Positions 50,778 to 59,520 of a stretch of 64,000 nt of DNA are shown here, piece after piece (the first letter of the stretch is position 1; each line of letters begins with the position of its first letter). Origin of the DNA: Chloroflexota bacterium. GTDB lineage: Bacteria > Chloroflexota > Anaerolineae > Aggregatilineales > Phototrophicaceae. The position numbers and the translations under genes were made by a program. The stretch lies in assembly GCA_011523515.1 (NCBI GenBank), contig WTGO01000067.1, forward strand, positions 1-64,000. The letters run 5' to 3'. The notes under the pieces are model-generated. The model was not told the DNA's origin, did no database searches, and was given only the letters and a program-made list of their open reading frames with translations.

Positions 50778-51545
50778 GTGATATCAAATTCAAAGTCTCT
50801 GGCAAGGGCAGGCCTCGTGGATCAGGCAGTGGATGCCATACTGGTCATCATCGCCGAGCAAAGGCTGCGGCCCGGCGACCGTCTTCCATCGCAGGCAGAT
50901 CTGATTAGGCAGCTCGGCATTGGTCGAACTTCTCTCCGTGAGGCCATTCAGCGTTTGGTTGCGCTGGGCGCAATCACCGTGACACCGGGCAAGCGGATGG
51001 CTGTCGGGCCGATGATTCGGCGCCACCGACAGGCGACGGCTGCCGAACTCGAAGCCTCTCTGAGGCATGCCGCCCTCAAGGAACTGGCGGAGGTGCGCGA
51101 TCTTGTCGAACCCGAGGCTGCCGCGCTGGCAGCCCAACGCATTGACGACGAATTGCTTCTTCGCATCGAAGGCATCGTCGACGCCATGAAGGTGGCGGAG
51201 GACCCGGCCACCGCCTTCCACTTGAACGCAGAGTTTCATGCGACAATCGCTGAGGCAACCCGGAACGAAGCCCTGCGCCACATTCTCCAGGTTGTCGCCG
51301 ACATGCTCTCGCCGCTGCAGCGCCGTATGTATGAGCGCTCGCTGGACGACTACCGGGACTATGTGGAACATCTGCCTATTTTGCAGGCGCTAAAGGATCG
51401 CGATGCCGATCGGGCGCGGAAGGCCATGCATGAGCACATTGGGATCTTTGGCCGGATTGTGGCCAGCAACTATGCATTGTCGCCAGACAAAGAACCTGCC
51501 GCCGCCCAATCACGCCACGCGCGCCAGTTTAATCAGCCCCTTTGA
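50778..51545 (+). CDS. FadR/GntR-family transcriptional regulator
   Basis: A 255-residue regulator. The winged helix-turn-helix occupies residues 10-75: AILVIIAEQRLRPGDRLPSQADLIRQLGIGRTSLREAIQRLVALGAITVTPGKRMAVG. The helical FCD ligand-binding domain follows, with EVRDLVEPEAAALAAQR near 110, FHLNAEFHATIAEATRNEAL near 150 and the metal-ligand His in PILQALKDRDADRARKAMHEHI near 225. FCD regulators often bind metal and a carboxylate. It probably controls the flanking aminotransferase, SnoaL and ABC genes. GTG start with GAGG ten bases upstream. Confidence 0.88.
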   Translation: MISNSKSLARAGLVDQAVDAILVIIAEQRLRPGDRLPSQADLIRQLGIGRTSLREAIQRLVALGAITVTPGKRMAVGPMIRRHRQATAAELEASLRHAALKELAEVRDLVEPEAAALAAQRIDDELLLRIEGIVDAMKVAEDPATAFHLNAEFHATIAEATRNEALRHILQVVADMLSPLQRRMYERSLDDYRDYVEHLPILQALKDRDADRARKAMHEHIGIFGRIVASNYALSPDKEPAAAQSRHARQFNQPL

Positions 51546-51606
51546 CTTGGCGCTCAACGGTGATAGCGTCATTCACGTCAGTCAGGATTGAAAACCGCAA
51601 AATGGA

Positions 51607-52596
51607 ATGGATCTGAACATGGGTATGCAGAATTTTGCGCCGGAATTTGCAACGCCTGAGCAATATATTATTAATATCACCTACATCATTTGGGAAGAAG
51701 AAAACGTCGGGCGCATACGCGATTGGTATGCGCCTGTCTGTCCGATACGGTCCCCGCATGGCATCATGAACACGGCTGAAGAAATCCTCAATGAAACCCT
51801 GGAGCAGATGCACGTTTTTGCCAAGCGGAAACCGCTGGCTGATGACGTAATCATTGGCGACAAGCCCAGCGGTTTCTATTCCTCACATCGCGTGCGCTCG
51901 GTAGGCAGGCATATGGGCGACGGCGAGTTGGGCCCGGCAACCGGACGCGCGTATCAGGGCTTGGGAATTGCCGATTGCCTGTGCCGCGACAACCAGGTCG
52001 TGGAGGAATGGAAACTGCGCGACCAGGCTTCATTTGTTATGCAGCTCGGCATGGATCCGGTGGCCCATGGCCTTGCCCTGGGTAAGACCAATCCCCGAGC
52101 GTATGCCATTGGTAATGAAGCCATGCGCCAACGCTGGGAGGACGAAAACGGCTTGACCATCCTCGGTGATAACGACATCGCCAACCGCATAATCGACACC
52201 TGTGACGCGCTGTGGAATGGCAATCATCTTAATACTGTTGCTGAACAATATGTGGCTGCGGCGCGCTTTGAAGGGCCAAGTGGTCATCTCAGCTACGGTC
52301 GCGAACCAATAAGCAATATGCTGGCCAGCATCACGGCCGCTCTGCCGGACGGACGCTTCGAGCCGCATCATCTCATCGTCCGCCAACAGAATGATCGGGC
52401 AGTTAGGGTGGCATTGCGCTGGACCTTCTGCGGCGCTCACAGTGGACACGGGCGCTATGGAGCGCCAACGAATGCCCCCGTAGCTATCCTGGGGATATCC
52501 CAATTTGAATTACATGACGGATTGATCGCAAGCGAGTGGATGGTGGCCGATGAAACCGCCATTTACGCCCAAATTGCCGCGCATCAGGAGGTCTGA
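51607..52596 (+). CDS. Tandem SnoaL/NTF2-like protein
   Basis: A 329-residue protein with two NTF2-like repeats: residues 15-150 (QYIINITYIIWEEENVGRIRDWYAPVCPIRSPHGIMNTAEEIL...QGLGIADCLCRDNQVVEEWKLRDQASFVMQLGMDP) and 185-325 (NDIANRIIDTCDALWNGNHLNTVAEQYVAAARFEGPSGHLSYGREPI...WTFCGAHSGHGRYGAPTNAPVAILGISQFELHDGLIASEWMVADE). The D-x-I-x-x-x-W-x-x-x-D endings match polyketide-cyclase-like SnoaL proteins. It follows the FadR gene, probably the same operon. It and the 45643-46137 protein bracket the locus, so SnoaL-type chemistry is likely central to it. Confidence 0.8.
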   Translation: MDLNMGMQNFAPEFATPEQYIINITYIIWEEENVGRIRDWYAPVCPIRSPHGIMNTAEEILNETLEQMHVFAKRKPLADDVIIGDKPSGFYSSHRVRSVGRHMGDGELGPATGRAYQGLGIADCLCRDNQVVEEWKLRDQASFVMQLGMDPVAHGLALGKTNPRAYAIGNEAMRQRWEDENGLTILGDNDIANRIIDTCDALWNGNHLNTVAEQYVAAARFEGPSGHLSYGREPISNMLASITAALPDGRFEPHHLIVRQQNDRAVRVALRWTFCGAHSGHGRYGAPTNAPVAILGISQFELHDGLIASEWMVADETAIYAQIAAHQEV

Positions 52597-52810
52597 GACT
52601 AGCAGGCGCCGCCGGTTTGCTTGCACATCTCCAATCTCCTGTTTCCCGAGACAGCGGCGCGAGAGATTTCACCAGAATATGAATGTGAGCATAGGCGCCG
52701 ACGCTGCGGCTGCCCGTTCTGTTTCCAAGCGTGCCCGGCCAATTCAAGTATGGCCAACTTGCACTAACTGAATTGTGACGTTCTCGCTCTCTTTTTCTGG
52801 CGCTGGCCTA

Positions 52811-52819
52811 TGATATAAT
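52811..52819 (+). promoter_or_regulatory. Extended -10 promoter of the phosphodiesterase-like gene
   Basis: TGATATAAT, an extended -10 (TG-n-TATAAT) ending at 52819, with no good -35. An ATG overlaps it (52818), so translation from this promoter must begin at the next in-frame ATG, 52851. The 52597-52810 gap holds nothing else recognisable. Confidence 0.45.
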
Positions 52820-52850
52820 GCGGCGAATCTTCCACGAGCGGACCATCGTG

Positions 52851-53798
52851 ATGCTCCAGGTTGTAAGTTTCAACATCGGCGGCGCGCGCGAAATGCGACC
52901 AGCGCCGCACGATCACGAGAAACTGGCAGTAGACGCCTATAGTACGCTGCAGCAGGTGATCAACCCCCGCCAGCCCACGGTGATTGCCTTGCAGGAATCC
53001 GGCATCGCCATCCACAATGACCAACCTAGAAATATCGGGCGCAAGATGGCGCGTTTGCTGGGATCGGACTATCTTGACGCCTTCGCGCCCGAAGTGACCA
53101 TGTGCGATCATCCGCATCCCAATTTGTGGGATCGGCCGGCATATCGCAATATGACCGGCGCGGCCGAAGGCAATGCCATCATCAGCAATCTGCCGGTGGA
53201 GGACTGGTCGTGGGGCAGTTTCCAGGATTACGAGGACTGCAATATGAGCGGCGCCTGGGTACGCCATACGCCGATCAGCCGCGCCACGCTCTATAGCAGC
53301 GGCAATCGCGATACACAACCGCGCAACCTGATGGTCGCTTCGCTGAATTACCGCGGCATCCCGCTCTATTTCCTGAATACGCATTTGGGTGTGCTCATCG
53401 GCGAAGACCGGCACGACGCTGAATACGAACGCTCGCGCGCGGCCTCGCAGATGCGGCAGGCGCAAGTTAGCGAAGTGCTTTGCGTCATTGATGAATTGAA
53501 GCGGGCCGACCGAGCCAACGACGCGCCGGAGCGAGCGATTCTGCTGGCGGGCGACTTCAATGCGCAGGCGGGCGCGCCGGAAATGGAAATGCTGCAGCGG
53601 CAATTCCGCTTGCTGACGCCCGAGAACAAAACCAGCGAATTATGGACGCACCAACAGCATCGCGTGCTGATCGACCACATTCTGCTTCACGACCCGGCCC
53701 AGGAGTTCGAGGTGATCTCCTGCCATATACAGAGCGCCATCCCCTTTGATGATCTGACGGATCATCGGCCGGCCGTGGGCATCTTCGCCCGCGCTTGA
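52851..53798 (+). CDS. Endonuclease/exonuclease/phosphatase (EEP) family protein
   Basis: A 315-residue protein with the DNase I/APE fold: VVSFNIGGARE at residue 4, VIALQESG near 48 (metal-binding Glu), LYFLNTHLGVL near 174 (His), ILLAGDFNAQAG near 232 (Asp/Asn), and DHRPAVGIF at the C-terminus (final Asp-His). All catalytic motifs of Mg-dependent phosphoesterases are intact. Members cut DNA, inositol phosphates or sphingomyelin; without a signal peptide this one is probably cytosolic. It is convergent with the TrmH-like gene. Confidence 0.85.
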   Translation: MLQVVSFNIGGAREMRPAPHDHEKLAVDAYSTLQQVINPRQPTVIALQESGIAIHNDQPRNIGRKMARLLGSDYLDAFAPEVTMCDHPHPNLWDRPAYRNMTGAAEGNAIISNLPVEDWSWGSFQDYEDCNMSGAWVRHTPISRATLYSSGNRDTQPRNLMVASLNYRGIPLYFLNTHLGVLIGEDRHDAEYERSRAASQMRQAQVSEVLCVIDELKRADRANDAPERAILLAGDFNAQAGAPEMEMLQRQFRLLTPENKTSELWTHQQHRVLIDHILLHDPAQEFEVISCHIQSAIPFDDLTDHRPAVGIFARA

Positions 53799-53804
53799 AT
53801 TGCG

Positions 53805-54473
53805 CTAATTGTCGGAATTTGCTGTCAATCGCATCTTGGCGCGTTCTTTGCGCAGGCGTTTGTTGCGCTTGCCCAGATGCTCGTGCATGGCAAGCAGATA
53901 GGCGAGGGTCTGCTTGACCGCTTGCGGGCTCGGCTGCAACAGCTCCGGGCAACGCTCGCGCCGTTGCCGCGTCACTTCGTAAATGGCGAGCGCCGCCGAT
54001 ACCGACACATTCATGCTCTGCGCGATGCCCAGCATGGGGATGGTCACTTGCTGGTCGGCCAGGGCAATCGCCTGGGCGGACAGGCCGGTTTTCTCGTTGC
54101 CGAATAGCAGCGCGATGCGGGCTTGGCAGAGGTCGGCGGCGTAAATCGGCTCAGCCGCGGCATCAAGGACCGTGGCCACCAGCTGCCAGCCCTCCCGCTT
54201 TAGCGTTTGCAGCGCCGGCTCTGTGCCGTGATGAATACGGTAATTCAGCCACTTGTTGGTGGCGGTCGAGCTATTCTTACCCACTTCTTTGGGGTCGAAG
54301 GGCGGTTGCGCCTCGAAAATAACGTTGATCTCTTGTATTCCAAAGGCGTCGCAACTGCGGGCGATGGCACCCAGGTTGTGCGGGTCGAAAACATCTTCGA
54401 CCACGACGGTGAAGCCCGATTGCCGGCCTTCGGCGACGCTTCTCAGCCTGTTCAGGCGCGCTTCGGTAGGCAT
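53805..54473 (-). CDS. trmH: TrmH-family (SpoU) RNA 2'-O-methyltransferase
   Basis: A 222-residue SPOUT methyltransferase. The three SpoU motifs are clear: NLGAIARSCDAFG near residue 32, ALLFGNEKTGLS near 123 and IPMLGIAQSMNVSVSAALAIYE near 145, forming the trefoil knot that binds SAM. The short N-terminus and helical C-terminus (LAYLLAMHEHLGKRNKRLRKERAK) match TrmH, which methylates G18 of tRNA; 23S rRNA specificity is not excluded. Confidence 0.85.
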   Translation of the reverse strand: MPTEARLNRLRSVAEGRQSGFTVVVEDVFDPHNLGAIARSCDAFGIQEINVIFEAQPPFDPKEVGKNSSTATNKWLNYRIHHGTEPALQTLKREGWQLVATVLDAAAEPIYAADLCQARIALLFGNEKTGLSAQAIALADQQVTIPMLGIAQSMNVSVSAALAIYEVTRQRRERCPELLQPSPQAVKQTLAYLLAMHEHLGKRNKRLRKERAKMRLTANSDN

Positions 54474-54503
54474 AGGCTGGGAAAGGACAGGCGGTTGTTA
54501 TTC

Positions 54504-55109
54504 TCAGGCAAACAGCGCGCTCAAGCCAAGTTGGAAACCGGGCAGGACGTCTTCTCCGCTTAGCGCGTCTGCCGCTGCAAGCGTTTCATCTGTGAAAGTG
54601 CCATCTTCTTGCATTCGCCAAACCTCAACCTTCTGCGACGCAGGAATTATGATCCAGACGAGGGTCGCGCCAAGTCTAAGGTAAACTTGGGCCTTTTTTC
54701 GCAGTTCCCCGATTGAGTTGCCTGGCGAACGGATTTCAACCGCAAGATTGGGCATGGCGGGAATCCACTTTTCCGGAAATGGATCTGGCGCCTTCTCAAA
54801 ACTGATGAAGGCCAAGTCCGGCGCCAGCATAGTATGACGATCATCCGCTAGAAAGTATCCGGTCTCGGTTGTTACATGTCCCAGGAGATTGTCCTCTACG
54901 AAAATATCAAGATAGCGTCCCAATCTGATAACAAGCTTACCATGTCGTCCGCCTGGCTTCGTCATTTCAATGAGCACCCCATCAATCAGCTCATAGTCTT
55001 TATCCTTGTGTTCGTCCTGCATGCCCAGTTTCCACAGGTCATCAACATCATGGAGCCGTTGCCGTAGTTCCATCGTCGCCGCGCCTTTCGTCCCTGATAC
55101 TGACATCAT
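54504..55109 (-). CDS. Uma2/DUF820 PD-(D/E)XK nuclease-like protein
   Basis: A 201-residue protein of the Uma2 family: YELIDGVLIEMTKPGGRHGKLVIRLGRYL near residue 39, the active-site Asp in LAPDLAFISFEKAP near 95 and the E-x-K-like AVEIRSPGNSIGELRKKAQVYLRLGATLVWII near 127 with K replaced by R in EIRSP but a Lys following in RKK. These restriction-fold proteins are abundant, expanded and functionally obscure in cyanobacteria and Chloroflexota. A shorter start at 55073 is possible. Confidence 0.8.
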   Translation of the reverse strand: MMSVSGTKGAATMELRQRLHDVDDLWKLGMQDEHKDKDYELIDGVLIEMTKPGGRHGKLVIRLGRYLDIFVEDNLLGHVTTETGYFLADDRHTMLAPDLAFISFEKAPDPFPEKWIPAMPNLAVEIRSPGNSIGELRKKAQVYLRLGATLVWIIIPASQKVEVWRMQEDGTFTDETLAAADALSGEDVLPGFQLGLSALFA

Positions 55110-55154
55110 AACATATTCGGATTTGCCCGTCCGGCGGCAGGCGGCGCCGGGTCA

Positions 55155-55184
55155 CTGACAATTGGCGCCGACAATCGTTATAAT
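55155..55184 (+). promoter_or_regulatory. Promoter of the phosphofructokinase gene
   Basis: CTGACA (55155-55160), 18 bases, TATAAT (55179-55184), 34 bases before the ATG. Good sigma-70 match. Confidence 0.6.
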
Positions 55185-55218
55185 AGATGGTAACCAGTGT
55201 TGATACGGGACTTTACTT

Positions 55219-56394
55219 ATGATCGGCAAAACAATCGGCATCCTCACCGCCGGCGGTGACAGCCCGGGCTTGAACGCAGCGATCCGCGGCGTTGGCAAAG
55301 TAGCGATCGATAAACACGGAATGCGCCTGGTTGGCTTCCGCGATGGTTTCCGCGGACTGATGCAGAATCGCGTCATCTGGCTGGGCCCGGACGAGCTCAG
55401 CGGCATCCTGACGCTGGGCGGCACGATCCTGGGCACCAGCCGCGATAAGCCGCACAAGATGCCCATCGGCGGCAAAACCCGCAATATGACTGACGTAATG
55501 GTTGAGAATTATCGCAAGCACGATTTGGACGCGCTGGTCTGCCTGGGCGGCGGCGGAACGGCAAAAAACGCCTTTCGCCTGTCTAAAGAGGGCATCAATG
55601 TCGTCTTCCTGCCGAAAACGATTGACAATGACGTCAGCGGCACCGATGTCACCTTCGGCTATGACACTGCGCTAGGCATCGCCAGTGAAGCCATCGACCG
55701 GCTTCATTCCACCGCCCACAGTCATCATCGCATCATCGTCTGCGAGATCATGGGGCACAACACCGGCTGGCTGGCGCTGGGCGCGGGCCTGGCCGGCGGC
55801 GCCGATGTCATCCTGATTCCGGAGATACCCTTTGATATCGAAGTCATCGCCAATTCGATACGCGGGCGCAGCCGCGGCGGCAAACGCTTCAGCATCGTAG
55901 CTGTCTCCGAGGGCGCTATGACGCAGCGCGTGGGCAAGAAGCTGCACGACGTCCGCGCTTTGGTTGCGGAAGCCGAGGCGGACATGGCGCGCTGCGCCGG
56001 TGACAAGGTTGAGTACAAACAGGCGCGTGAGCGGCGGAAACAAGCCCGCGCCAAAGTGGCGGAGGTCGAACTGGAACGCCGCGGCGGCACGCAGCTGCTG
56101 ACCAATGAACTGGAAAAGCGGACCGGCCTGGAATCCCGCGTTACCATTCTGGGTCATGTGCAGCGCGGCGGCGTGCCGTCTCCGATCGATCGCTTGCTGG
56201 CGACGCGGCTGGGAACGGCGGCGGCCAACCTGATCGCCGAGGGGCAATACAATATCATGGTGGGCGTGAAAGGCGACGGCGTATGCGCCGTGCCGCTGGA
56301 AGAAGTGGCCGGCGTGCGCAAGAATGTGCCGCTGGATCACCCGCTGTTGCAGACAGCGCGCAGCCTGGAAATCTGTCTGGGTGATACGCTGTGA
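55219..56394 (+). CDS. pfkA: 6-phosphofructokinase (ATP or PPi donor unclear)
   Basis: A 391-residue PFK-fold glycolytic enzyme phosphorylating fructose 6-phosphate. Motifs: [18 protein letters not shown] at residue 7, [13 protein letters not shown] near 105, [22 protein letters not shown] near 133 (catalytic Asp in TIDND), and [17 protein letters not shown] near 177 and [14 protein letters not shown] near 310. The Lys of PKTIDND is the residue found in PPi-dependent enzymes (ATP types have Gly), while GGGGT lacks the Asp of both GGDGS and GGDDT types. Donor specificity is therefore ambiguous. An insert with Arg/Lys-rich helices (about 255-285) lengthens it. Monocistronic with its own promoter. 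Confidence 0.9.
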   Translation: MIGKTIGILTAGGDSPGLNAAIRGVGKVAIDKHGMRLVGFRDGFRGLMQNRVIWLGPDELSGILTLGGTILGTSRDKPHKMPIGGKTRNMTDVMVENYRKHDLDALVCLGGGGTAKNAFRLSKEGINVVFLPKTIDNDVSGTDVTFGYDTALGIASEAIDRLHSTAHSHHRIIVCEIMGHNTGWLALGAGLAGGADVILIPEIPFDIEVIANSIRGRSRGGKRFSIVAVSEGAMTQRVGKKLHDVRALVAEAEADMARCAGDKVEYKQARERRKQARAKVAEVELERRGGTQLLTNELEKRTGLESRVTILGHVQRGGVPSPIDRLLATRLGTAAANLIAEGQYNIMVGVKGDGVCAVPLEEVAGVRKNVPLDHPLLQTARSLEICLGDTL

Positions 56395-56398
56395 GCTG

Positions 56399-57166
56399 CT
56401 AGAGCGCTTTCGCGCGCACCCGCTGCACCACCGCCGAGGCCGCGCTGGCCATCAGCGAGACATCGTTCATCACCGTGACGAATTCATAGCCGCGTTTGAT
56501 CATGTCGATGGCGTGGTCGGTATCGGCGGCGAACAAACCCGCCCTGAGTTTATGTGCCTGCGCTGACTCCAGGATGGCGTCCAGCGCCGCGTCGACAGTC
56601 GCGTCCGCCGAAGTCAGTCCGGCGCGCCCGGTCATGCTCAGGCGCAGATCGCCGATGCCGACGAAGACCCCGTCCAGACCGGGCACGCTCATGATCTCAT
56701 CGCGATTGTCGAAGCCGACTTTGGTCTCGATCATGGCCAAGGCGATGACCGTGTCGTTGGCGTGCTCGGCGTAATCATCGCCGGCGAAGACCCGCGCCCG
56801 CGTAGGGCCCAGGCTGCGGAAACCCAAGGGCGGAAAGCGGCAAGCGCCTACGAAAGCCTCGCATTCGTCGCGCGTCTCGATCATGGGGCAGATTACGCCA
56901 TAAGCACCGGCATCCAACAGCCGCATAGTGTCGCCCGGCGTATTCCAGTTGACGCGCACCATGGGCACGGTCTCGGTGGTGGAGATGACTTGCAGCATCT
57001 GGATCGCGGTTTCGATGCCCATCAGACCGTGCTGCATATCCACGACCAGGCTGTCCCAGCCTTGATGCGCCATGACCTCGGCCGACCAGGTGCTGGGGCT
57101 GTGCAGCCAGCCGTTAATGACTGTCTTGCCTTCCGCCCACAACTTGCGCACACGATTTTCCCGCAT
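56399..57166 (-). CDS. HpcH/HpaI-family aldolase
   Basis: A 255-residue class II aldolase-like protein. VINGWLHSPSTWSAEVMAHQGWDSLVVDMQHGLMGIE near residue 16 includes the catalytic His of DMQHG; PMVRVNWNTPGDTMRLLDAGAYGVICPMIETRDE near 70 carries the substrate Arg and metal-ligand Glu; PGLDGVFVGIGDLRLSM near 165 holds the metal-ligand Asp. Family enzymes cleave 4-hydroxy-2-oxo acids such as those from aromatic or sugar catabolism. ATG 57166; the frame is open upstream but unconserved. It converges with the phosphofructokinase gene. Confidence 0.85.
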   Translation of the reverse strand: MRENRVRKLWAEGKTVINGWLHSPSTWSAEVMAHQGWDSLVVDMQHGLMGIETAIQMLQVISTTETVPMVRVNWNTPGDTMRLLDAGAYGVICPMIETRDECEAFVGACRFPPLGFRSLGPTRARVFAGDDYAEHANDTVIALAMIETKVGFDNRDEIMSVPGLDGVFVGIGDLRLSMTGRAGLTSADATVDAALDAILESAQAHKLRAGLFAADTDHAIDMIKRGYEFVTVMNDVSLMASAASAVVQRVRAKAL

Positions 57167-57443
57167 CTTCCGCTCTTTCTCTTCTGCGAATAATCTGCGC
57201 CACATTATAGTCGCTAAGCGCTCAGTTTCCCAAAATCCGCTGGTGGTCGGATGATTATCTGCTACAATCCCCTGCGTCACCTTCGAATACAGCAAATGAG
57301 TCTCCCAATGGCTGGTATCCTCAACACCACGAAGTAGCGTCCGGTTTTCTACTCGTCTTCGTGTCAGTGCGCTCGTGGCGCGATCCAATCCGCATCGCTC
57401 TGCGTCCGTTCCATTTCGGTGTTGTCCCGTGAGGGTATCTCCA

Positions 57444-58631
57444 ATGCATGCCAGCAATATCAACAAAGTCATCTTCATCAACTTCTGCCAGCGTTTCCAT
57501 CTCTACATCCACGCCTACGCGCTGCTGCTGCTGGCGCGCGGGCTGACGCTGGTGCAGATCAGCCTGATCGAATCCATCGTCATCGGCGCCATCTTCCTGA
57601 TGGAAGTGCCCACCGGTCTGCTTGCCGACCGGGTCGGCAGGAAGTGGTCCATCTTCTGCTCCACTTTTTTCTTGATGTGCGCGGAATTCATCTTCATCTT
57701 CGCGCGCTCTTTCGAGTGGTATATCTTCATCGCGCTGCTTACGGGCACGGGTTTCGCCTTCGCATCCGGCGCGATAGAGGCGCTGGTTTATGACAGCCTG
57801 CCCGAAAAAGGCAGAGAGGACGCTATGAAACGGGCGATGGGCCGCTTGGGCTTCTACGCCCAAATCGCTTTTGTCATCGCCCCTATCATCGGCGGGCTAA
57901 TCATCGGCGAGGCGCGCGCGCCGGATTTCATCCCGGCTATCGCCTTGACTGTCGCGGCGCTGCTCATGGGTGTAATCGCCTGCCTTACGCTGCGCGAGCC
58001 GGCCCTCGACACATCGGAGAAGAAACCCGGCAGCGTCGAACTGTTCCGCGACGGCGTCTCCTTGCTGCGTCATCACAGACGTCTGCGTCGGCTGGCGCTG
58101 CTGGTCGTATTTACCGCCCCTTTCACCGGCGCTATCGTGACCACCTTGGGGCCGCCCTATTTGGTGCAAAATGACGTATCGCCTTTCGCCATAGGCGTGG
58201 CGCTTTCCGGCGGCAGCCTGCTGGCAGCGTTCACACAGCGCTATGCCTATAAATTCGAACAGTGGTTGGGGCAGGCGCGGGCGATCGCGCTATTGATTCT
58301 GCTGCCCGGCGCCTTGTACTGGCTGTTTGCCGTGGTTGTCGGACCCTTCGCAACGCTTTTGGTCGTCATTCTCATTTACGGCGTGAACGACATGAAGGCG
58401 CCACTTTTTTCCGCTTATCAGAATGCGATCATCGAGAGCAAGAATCGCGCGACCGTCCTGTCATTGATCAGCATGTTCACCAGCCTGTTTCTGGCATTGG
58501 GGCTGCCTATTTACGCCGCGCTGGCCGAGCGCTCGCTGAGCTTGACATTTGTCGTCATGGGCGCGGTGATCGCGGCGGCGGCATTGCTGCTGCGCGTCCA
58601 CCGGCTGCCGCCTGTGAATACATCGGCTTGA
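57444..58631 (+). CDS. MFS transporter
   Basis: A 395-residue, 12-segment major facilitator. The first helix and loop read NFCQRFHLYIHAYALLLLARGLTLVQISLIESIVIGAIFLMEVPTGLLADRVGRKWS, with motif A in GLLADRVGRK and the VP(T)G motif typical of YxlH/tetracycline-like exporters. The first nucleotide of the gene is taken as ATG 57444 (MHASNINK); the longer open frame from 57375 lacks conserved sequence. Divergent from the HpcH gene; the 277-base gap contains no other gene. Substrate unknown. Confidence 0.83.
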   Translation: MHASNINKVIFINFCQRFHLYIHAYALLLLARGLTLVQISLIESIVIGAIFLMEVPTGLLADRVGRKWSIFCSTFFLMCAEFIFIFARSFEWYIFIALLTGTGFAFASGAIEALVYDSLPEKGREDAMKRAMGRLGFYAQIAFVIAPIIGGLIIGEARAPDFIPAIALTVAALLMGVIACLTLREPALDTSEKKPGSVELFRDGVSLLRHHRRLRRLALLVVFTAPFTGAIVTTLGPPYLVQNDVSPFAIGVALSGGSLLAAFTQRYAYKFEQWLGQARAIALLILLPGALYWLFAVVVGPFATLLVVILIYGVNDMKAPLFSAYQNAIIESKNRATVLSLISMFTSLFLALGLPIYAALAERSLSLTFVVMGAVIAAAALLLRVHRLPPVNTSA

Positions 58632-58632
58632 G

Positions 58633-59187
58633 TCAGTCAACCTGCCCGGCGAGATCGTAGACACCGCGTTTGCTGTATTCCGCCCCGCTCGGCTTCAACA
58701 CGCTCTCGTACAGGACGAATTGCTCAACCGGAAAGGGCACGCATTGAAAATCCAGATGCGCTTGCAGCCAGCGGCTGGCGAGCCCGCGCCGCAGCGGCTT
58801 CTTGAAGTGCATCAGGGTGATATGCGGGTGGAAGCGCCGCCGCTCGCGAATAAAGCCCTCGCTCTCGAGCGCGACGCCGACCGCCTCGTAAAGCTCGCGC
58901 AGGGGCGGGGTATTCCGCACGCCGGCCCAGATAACGCGCGGGCGCTGCTCAATCGGGAATTGTCCCACGCCGCCGATCAGAAGCTCAAAAGCCGGGACCT
59001 CCACTTGCCGCAGCGCCCGACCGTAAGCGCGCGCCACCGCCTCGGGCACATCGCCGATGAAGTGCAGGGTCAGGTGCAGCGCCGCGCGCCGCGCCCAGCG
59101 ACCGGGCGGCAGGTCGTCCTGGCGCAAGGCGAGGACCTGATTCTTGGTCGTTTCTGGCAGGTCGATGGCGACGAAAAGGCGGGGCAT
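58633..59187 (-). CDS. thpR: RNA 2',3'-cyclic phosphodiesterase (ThpR/LigT)
   Basis: A 184-residue 2H phosphoesterase. The two catalytic HxTx motifs are HLTLHFIGDVPE near residue 39 and HPHITLMHFKKP near 124, spaced as in LigT/ThpR, which opens 2',3'-cyclic phosphates of RNA and has weak RNA ligase activity. N-terminal PRLFVAIDLPE is typical. It converges almost directly with the MFS gene (one-base gap). Confidence 0.92.
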   Translation of the reverse strand: MPRLFVAIDLPETTKNQVLALRQDDLPPGRWARRAALHLTLHFIGDVPEAVARAYGRALRQVEVPAFELLIGGVGQFPIEQRPRVIWAGVRNTPPLRELYEAVGVALESEGFIRERRRFHPHITLMHFKKPLRRGLASRWLQAHLDFQCVPFPVEQFVLYESVLKPSGAEYSKRGVYDLAGQVD

Positions 59188-59284
59188 TGTTGCGCCTTGC
59201 AGCTTATTGCTTTTGCCCCAGTATAATCCGCCGCGCGCCAGTTCGGCAGGCTGGCTTGGCCTGATTCTTCACCGCAGCGATGCA

Positions 59285-59400
59285 GAAGTAAGCGCAAGAT
59301 AGCCGTGCAATCTTTTAACCACAGAGTTCACAGAGGGCACAGAGAAAAGCCTCTAAAATACTAAGCCCCTGCGCCCTCTGCGCCTCTGAGGTGAAGCAAA
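59285..59400. repeat. CACAGAG-type intergenic element, copy 5
   Basis: TTAACCACAGAGTTCACAGAGGGCACAGAG followed by the inverted arm GCGCCCTCTGCGCCTCTGAGGTGAA. Compact compared with copies 1, 3 and 4. It occupies the gap between thpR and the first binding protein. Confidence 0.65.
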
Positions 59401-59439
59401 CAATTGAAGCGATTGCGCCGCTCCCATGGGTCTGCCCGG

Positions 59440-59468
59440 TTGATTAAGACCGCGACTACTGCTAGAGT
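59440..59468 (+). promoter_or_regulatory. Promoter of binding protein 1
   Basis: TTGATT (59440-59445), 17 bases, TAGAGT (59463-59468), 53 bases before the ATG at 59521. Confidence 0.45.
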
Positions 59469-59520
59469 GAAATTTGCGGGCCTTCCGAGGCTTTGACCCA
59501 CCCAATTCGGGACGATTGCA

